Positions 61,720 to 64,000 of a DNA stretch of 64,000 bases are shown here, piece by piece (position 1 is the stretch's first letter; every line of letters begins with the position of its first letter). The stretch is from contig NZ_JAQBOC010000016.1 in the NCBI RefSeq assembly GCF_028288225.1, positions 50,123-114,122 on the forward strand, read 5' to 3'. The translations under genes and the position numbers were made by a program. The notes beneath the pieces are model-generated. The model was not told the DNA's origin. It saw nothing but the letters and a program-made list of their open reading frames with translations, and searched no databases. The DNA comes from Mucilaginibacter sp. GTDB taxonomy: Bacteria > Bacteroidota > Bacteroidia > Sphingobacteriales > Sphingobacteriaceae.

Positions 61720-62532
61720 ATGGAATTTAAGCACTTTTCACCGTCGGACATCTTAAAGCCATACGTGAGGCACTATTATATCTTTGAATCTGATTCGGAT
61801 ACTGAGTTTGACGATACCGTGTTCCCCAGCGGCGATATGGAAGTGATCTTTAATTTGGGTGAGGGTACCTGGGAGTCGGTGGTTGATAATAAATTCATCA
61901 AAACCCCGAAAATAGAATTATGGGGGCAGATCACGAAGCCGCTGGCCATAAGATCAAAGGGCAGGCACACTATGCTCGGCATTAAATTTTTCACCCACTC
62001 GGCAGCTTATTTTTTTAATGACGGGATCGGTATTTTTAATGACCAGATCTCAGACCTTTATGATATAATCGGAAGCCCGGTAAAGGTTTTACATGCACAG
62101 CTCCTGGAAACAAAAGACCCGGCTAAAAGAATTGAGCTGATAGAAACCTTTTTATTGAAAAGATTGATCAGCAATGAAAAAAAAGCCTTCCGGATTGACA
62201 AAGTGGCCCACATTTTAACAAGTATAAAAAGAAATCCGGCAGAAAGTAATCTTGGTAATATTGCAACCAGGCATGGCATCACACCCCGTTACCTGCACAA
62301 ATTAATTTATCAGCATACCGGCCTCTCGCCAACATCATTCAATAAAATAAACCGTTTCCAGTTCAGCCTGAAGCTGATCGCCAAAAATGATCAGCCTTTT
62401 ACTGCTATCGCGTACGATTGCGGTTATTTTGACCAGTCGCATTTTATAAGGGATTTTAAATCGTTTACCGGCCTTACACCTTCGACCTACATGGAAAACA
62501 TAACCCCTGTTAACCAACTGTTACTTCAATAA
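61720..62532 (+). CDS. AraC family transcriptional regulator
   Basis: The 270-residue protein has an N-terminal ligand-type domain (DUF6597-like: FSPSDILKPYVRHYYIFESD and the GMEVIFNLGE-like strand) and a C-terminal AraC double helix-turn-helix (about 170-260: ESNLGNIATRHGITPRYLHK, IAYDCGYFDQSHFIRDFKSF, TGLTPSTYM). It probably activates neighbouring genes, most likely the PEP mutase-family gene 85 bp downstream. Confidence 0.9.
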   Translation: MEFKHFSPSDILKPYVRHYYIFESDSDTEFDDTVFPSGDMEVIFNLGEGTWESVVDNKFIKTPKIELWGQITKPLAIRSKGRHTMLGIKFFTHSAAYFFNDGIGIFNDQISDLYDIIGSPVKVLHAQLLETKDPAKRIELIETFLLKRLISNEKKAFRIDKVAHILTSIKRNPAESNLGNIATRHGITPRYLHKLIYQHTGLSPTSFNKINRFQFSLKLIAKNDQPFTAIAYDCGYFDQSHFIRDFKSFTGLTPSTYMENITPVNQLLLQ

Positions 62533-62617
62533 ATCGCCAAACGGTTCCGGTTTATACAATTTTAAGATTTACTGCTGCGATACCTTTGTTTTATTAATTA
62601 CTAAACAAAGTTATTGT

Positions 62618-63385
62618 ATGAATTTATTTGAAACATTTTCGCAGCTCCACCAAAATTCAGCGCCCTTTTTGCTGGGGAACATCTGGGATGTAAATAGCGC
62701 AAAGGTATTTGAAGCCAATGGTTATAAAGCAATTGGCGTATCCAGCCAGGCATTATCAAATGCTTTTGGGTATGAGGATGGGGAAAACCTGCCGTTTGAC
62801 CTCCTGCTCCGGCTAGCCAAACGGGTGGTTGAGGTAGTTAACATCCCTTTTTCAGTTGATCTGGAAGGTGGCTACAGCCGTACCATTGACGGCATCGTTG
62901 AAAATATAAATAAACTGCATGATGCAGGTGTTGCCGGCATAAACCTGGAAGATACCATTGCAGGCGCTACCCGCCAATTTCAACCAGTGGCGGATTTTCA
63001 GAAAACGCTTTCTGCTGTCGCAGATCATATCAGCCGGAATAATTTGCACTTGTTTTTAAACATCCGTACCGACGGTTTTCTGCTTGGCATGCCAACAGCG
63101 CTCGCCGAAACCCTTAACCGCATTAAAAGCTATGAAGGCTCCGGTGCCAACAGTATTTTTGTGCCTTGTATTACCAACCGGGATGACATTAAAGCGGTGG
63201 TAGATGCTACTAAGCTTCCCATCAATGTGATGTGCATGCCCGGTCTGCCTGATTTTGAGGAACTTGGTTCGCTGGGGGTAAAAAGGATCAGCATGGGGCC
63301 GTTCATGTTTAGTAAAGTTTATGACCATGCCGGAACGCTGGCAAAAGCAGTTATGAACGATAAAAACTTCTCATCAATTCTGTGA
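62618..63385 (+). CDS. Isocitrate lyase/PEP mutase family protein
   Basis: The 255-residue TIM-barrel protein matches the PEP mutase/isocitrate lyase superfamily: LGNIWDVNSAKVFEANGYKA, then GVSSQALSNAFGYEDGENLP, SVDLEGGYSRT (Asp81), AGINLEDT (Glu111-Asp112). The KKCGH loop of isocitrate and methylisocitrate lyases is missing, so it is not a lyase of that type; the closest relatives are PEP mutase/oxaloacetate-type or carboxyvinyl-phosphonate-like enzymes of unknown substrate. It follows the AraC gene in the same direction. Confidence 0.85.
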   Translation: MNLFETFSQLHQNSAPFLLGNIWDVNSAKVFEANGYKAIGVSSQALSNAFGYEDGENLPFDLLLRLAKRVVEVVNIPFSVDLEGGYSRTIDGIVENINKLHDAGVAGINLEDTIAGATRQFQPVADFQKTLSAVADHISRNNLHLFLNIRTDGFLLGMPTALAETLNRIKSYEGSGANSIFVPCITNRDDIKAVVDATKLPINVMCMPGLPDFEELGSLGVKRISMGPFMFSKVYDHAGTLAKAVMNDKNFSSIL

Positions 63386-63421
63386 TAATTTTCTATTTAT
63401 AAATAAAACCGACAAAAAAAA

Positions 63422-63802
63422 ATGAACTTACCAAAAAGGGCAGAAGATGCCCACGCAACGCTTGCAGCAGCCTTTAACACCGGCGATGTTGCCACCGTAA
63501 TGAATATGTATGACGTTACGGGAATTATTGTACCTGAGCCGGGGAAACCCGTATCGGGCAAAGAAAAATTTGAAGAATCAATAAAGGCCATTCTATCCAT
63601 TAAAGGAAAAATGGAAATTAAAACGGTTTATTGCCTGCAGACCGGGGATATTGCCGTTGGGCGATCGGAATGGAGCATTACCGATGGCGACGAAGTAAAA
63701 ATAAGCGCCAAAGGTATTGAAGTGATGAAGCAGCAAGCCAACGGCACCTGGAAAATCATAGTGGACCATGCTTTTGGCGCTGAAGGTAATTTAGTGGCTT
63801 AG
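63422..63802 (+). CDS. NTF2-like (SnoaL/DUF4440-type) protein
   Basis: The 126-residue protein has the cone-shaped NTF2 fold: EDAHATLAAAFNTGDVATVM, then NMYDVTGIIVPEPGKPVSGK, VYCLQTGDIAVGRSEWSI and NGTWKIIVDHAFG. It may be a small enzyme or binding protein; the family carries many activities. It begins 36 bp after the PEP mutase-family gene, so it likely shares its transcript and is controlled by the AraC regulator. Confidence 0.82.
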   Translation: MNLPKRAEDAHATLAAAFNTGDVATVMNMYDVTGIIVPEPGKPVSGKEKFEESIKAILSIKGKMEIKTVYCLQTGDIAVGRSEWSITDGDEVKISAKGIEVMKQQANGTWKIIVDHAFGAEGNLVA

Positions 63803-63937
63803 AAGATTGGTAAAATAAATTAACACAGGGCAACGCCCTGCGTTAATTTATTTTGTTCTTTCAGAACTTGGTTTCTTTTCCTGGCCCTGTATTCTAGGAT
63901 TAATACATTTCCAAATTTATTTTAAAAAAGCCGTTTT

Positions 63938-64000
63938 CTATGCCGCTCTTTTATAGTTTTCCACATACAATTCACTTCTTTTTACCAGGGAGAACATTCG
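63938..64000 (-). CDS. Possible C-terminus of a leftward gene, cut by the window end
   Basis: The final 63 bp read RMFSLVKRSELYVENYKRAA followed by TAG at 63938-63940 on the minus strand. It looks like a helical C-terminal end and is in frame to the edge. Too little is visible for an identity. Confidence 0.3.
   Translation of the reverse strand, partial: RMFSLVKRSELYVENYKRAA

Noticed and set aside
1..64000. tRNA, rRNA or CRISPR elements
   Set aside because: I saw no TPsiC-type arm, no rRNA-like conserved text and no regular direct repeat with spacers; a dedicated scan is needed to be certain for tRNA.

Overview
The window comes from a Bacteroidota genome, most likely a Sphingobacteriaceae soil or plant bacterium close to Mucilaginibacter or Pedobacter; the genus is an inference from protein style. 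Supporting signs are putative promoters with TAnnTTTG -7 boxes and few Shine-Dalgarno sequences, Bacteroidota-type ClpP, NADP-isocitrate dehydrogenase, OppC-like permease and HxlR proteins, GH51/GH26 hemicellulases, and intergenic DNA packed with dispersed palindromes. No rRNA, tRNA, CRISPR array, prophage or insertion sequence was seen.

Layout. 0.1-7.5 kb: a VOC protein, a broken VOC gene, a Bcr/CflA exporter, a leftward unit of ECF sigma factor, 90-residue partner and ClpP, two lipoproteins, a secreted GH51 arabinofuranosidase and a CatA-like acetyltransferase. 7.7-14.2 kb: a large SPFH protein, an Rpn-family nuclease, a secreted regulatory-domain protein and an MlaEFD lipid-transport operon. 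14.7-20.6 kb: a GH26 mannanase, then a rightward inorganic-carbon cluster (small membrane protein, SulP transporter, beta-carbonic anhydrase, DUF1275 protein, second beta-carbonic anhydrase). 20.7-29.8 kb: pruA, an acidic protein, a beta-barrel protein, icd, a MntA/HepT toxin-antitoxin pair, manA, a PAS histidine kinase and an AlkD-like repair protein. 29.9-33.8 kb: tyrosine/homogentisate degradation (hppD and hmgA leftward, a FAH-family gene rightward). 33.9-37.6 kb: an alpha/beta hydrolase with an altered nucleophile, an aldo/keto reductase divergent from an HxlR regulator, a HAD hydrolase and a GNAT. 37.7-42.9 kb: thrABC, preceded by a threonine-rich leader peptide and an attenuator hairpin. 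43.0-57.6 kb: rsgA, a trans-sulfuration-type enzyme, dtd, a MazG-like enzyme, comB, gcvT, two glycosyltransferases, rnhB, a SpoIIE phosphatase, an OppC-like permease, a flippase-like membrane protein and a dienelactone hydrolase. 57.7-64 kb: a DUF2007-like membrane protein, a metallophosphoesterase, a repeat-rich stretch, an AraC regulator, a PEP mutase-family enzyme and an NTF2-like protein.

The most unusual feature is the intergenic DNA. More than a dozen families of short palindromic repeats recur, many as inverted doublets resembling REPINs. One family (arms with CCCCTAAAGGGG) has entered genes: it supplies the extra N-terminus of homoserine kinase and an in-frame insert in the OppC-like permease. 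Other points worth a second look are the threonine attenuator, the sigma/Orf90/ClpP unit, the carbonic anhydrase cluster, the Ser-to-Asn change in the hydrolase, and two frameshifted genes.
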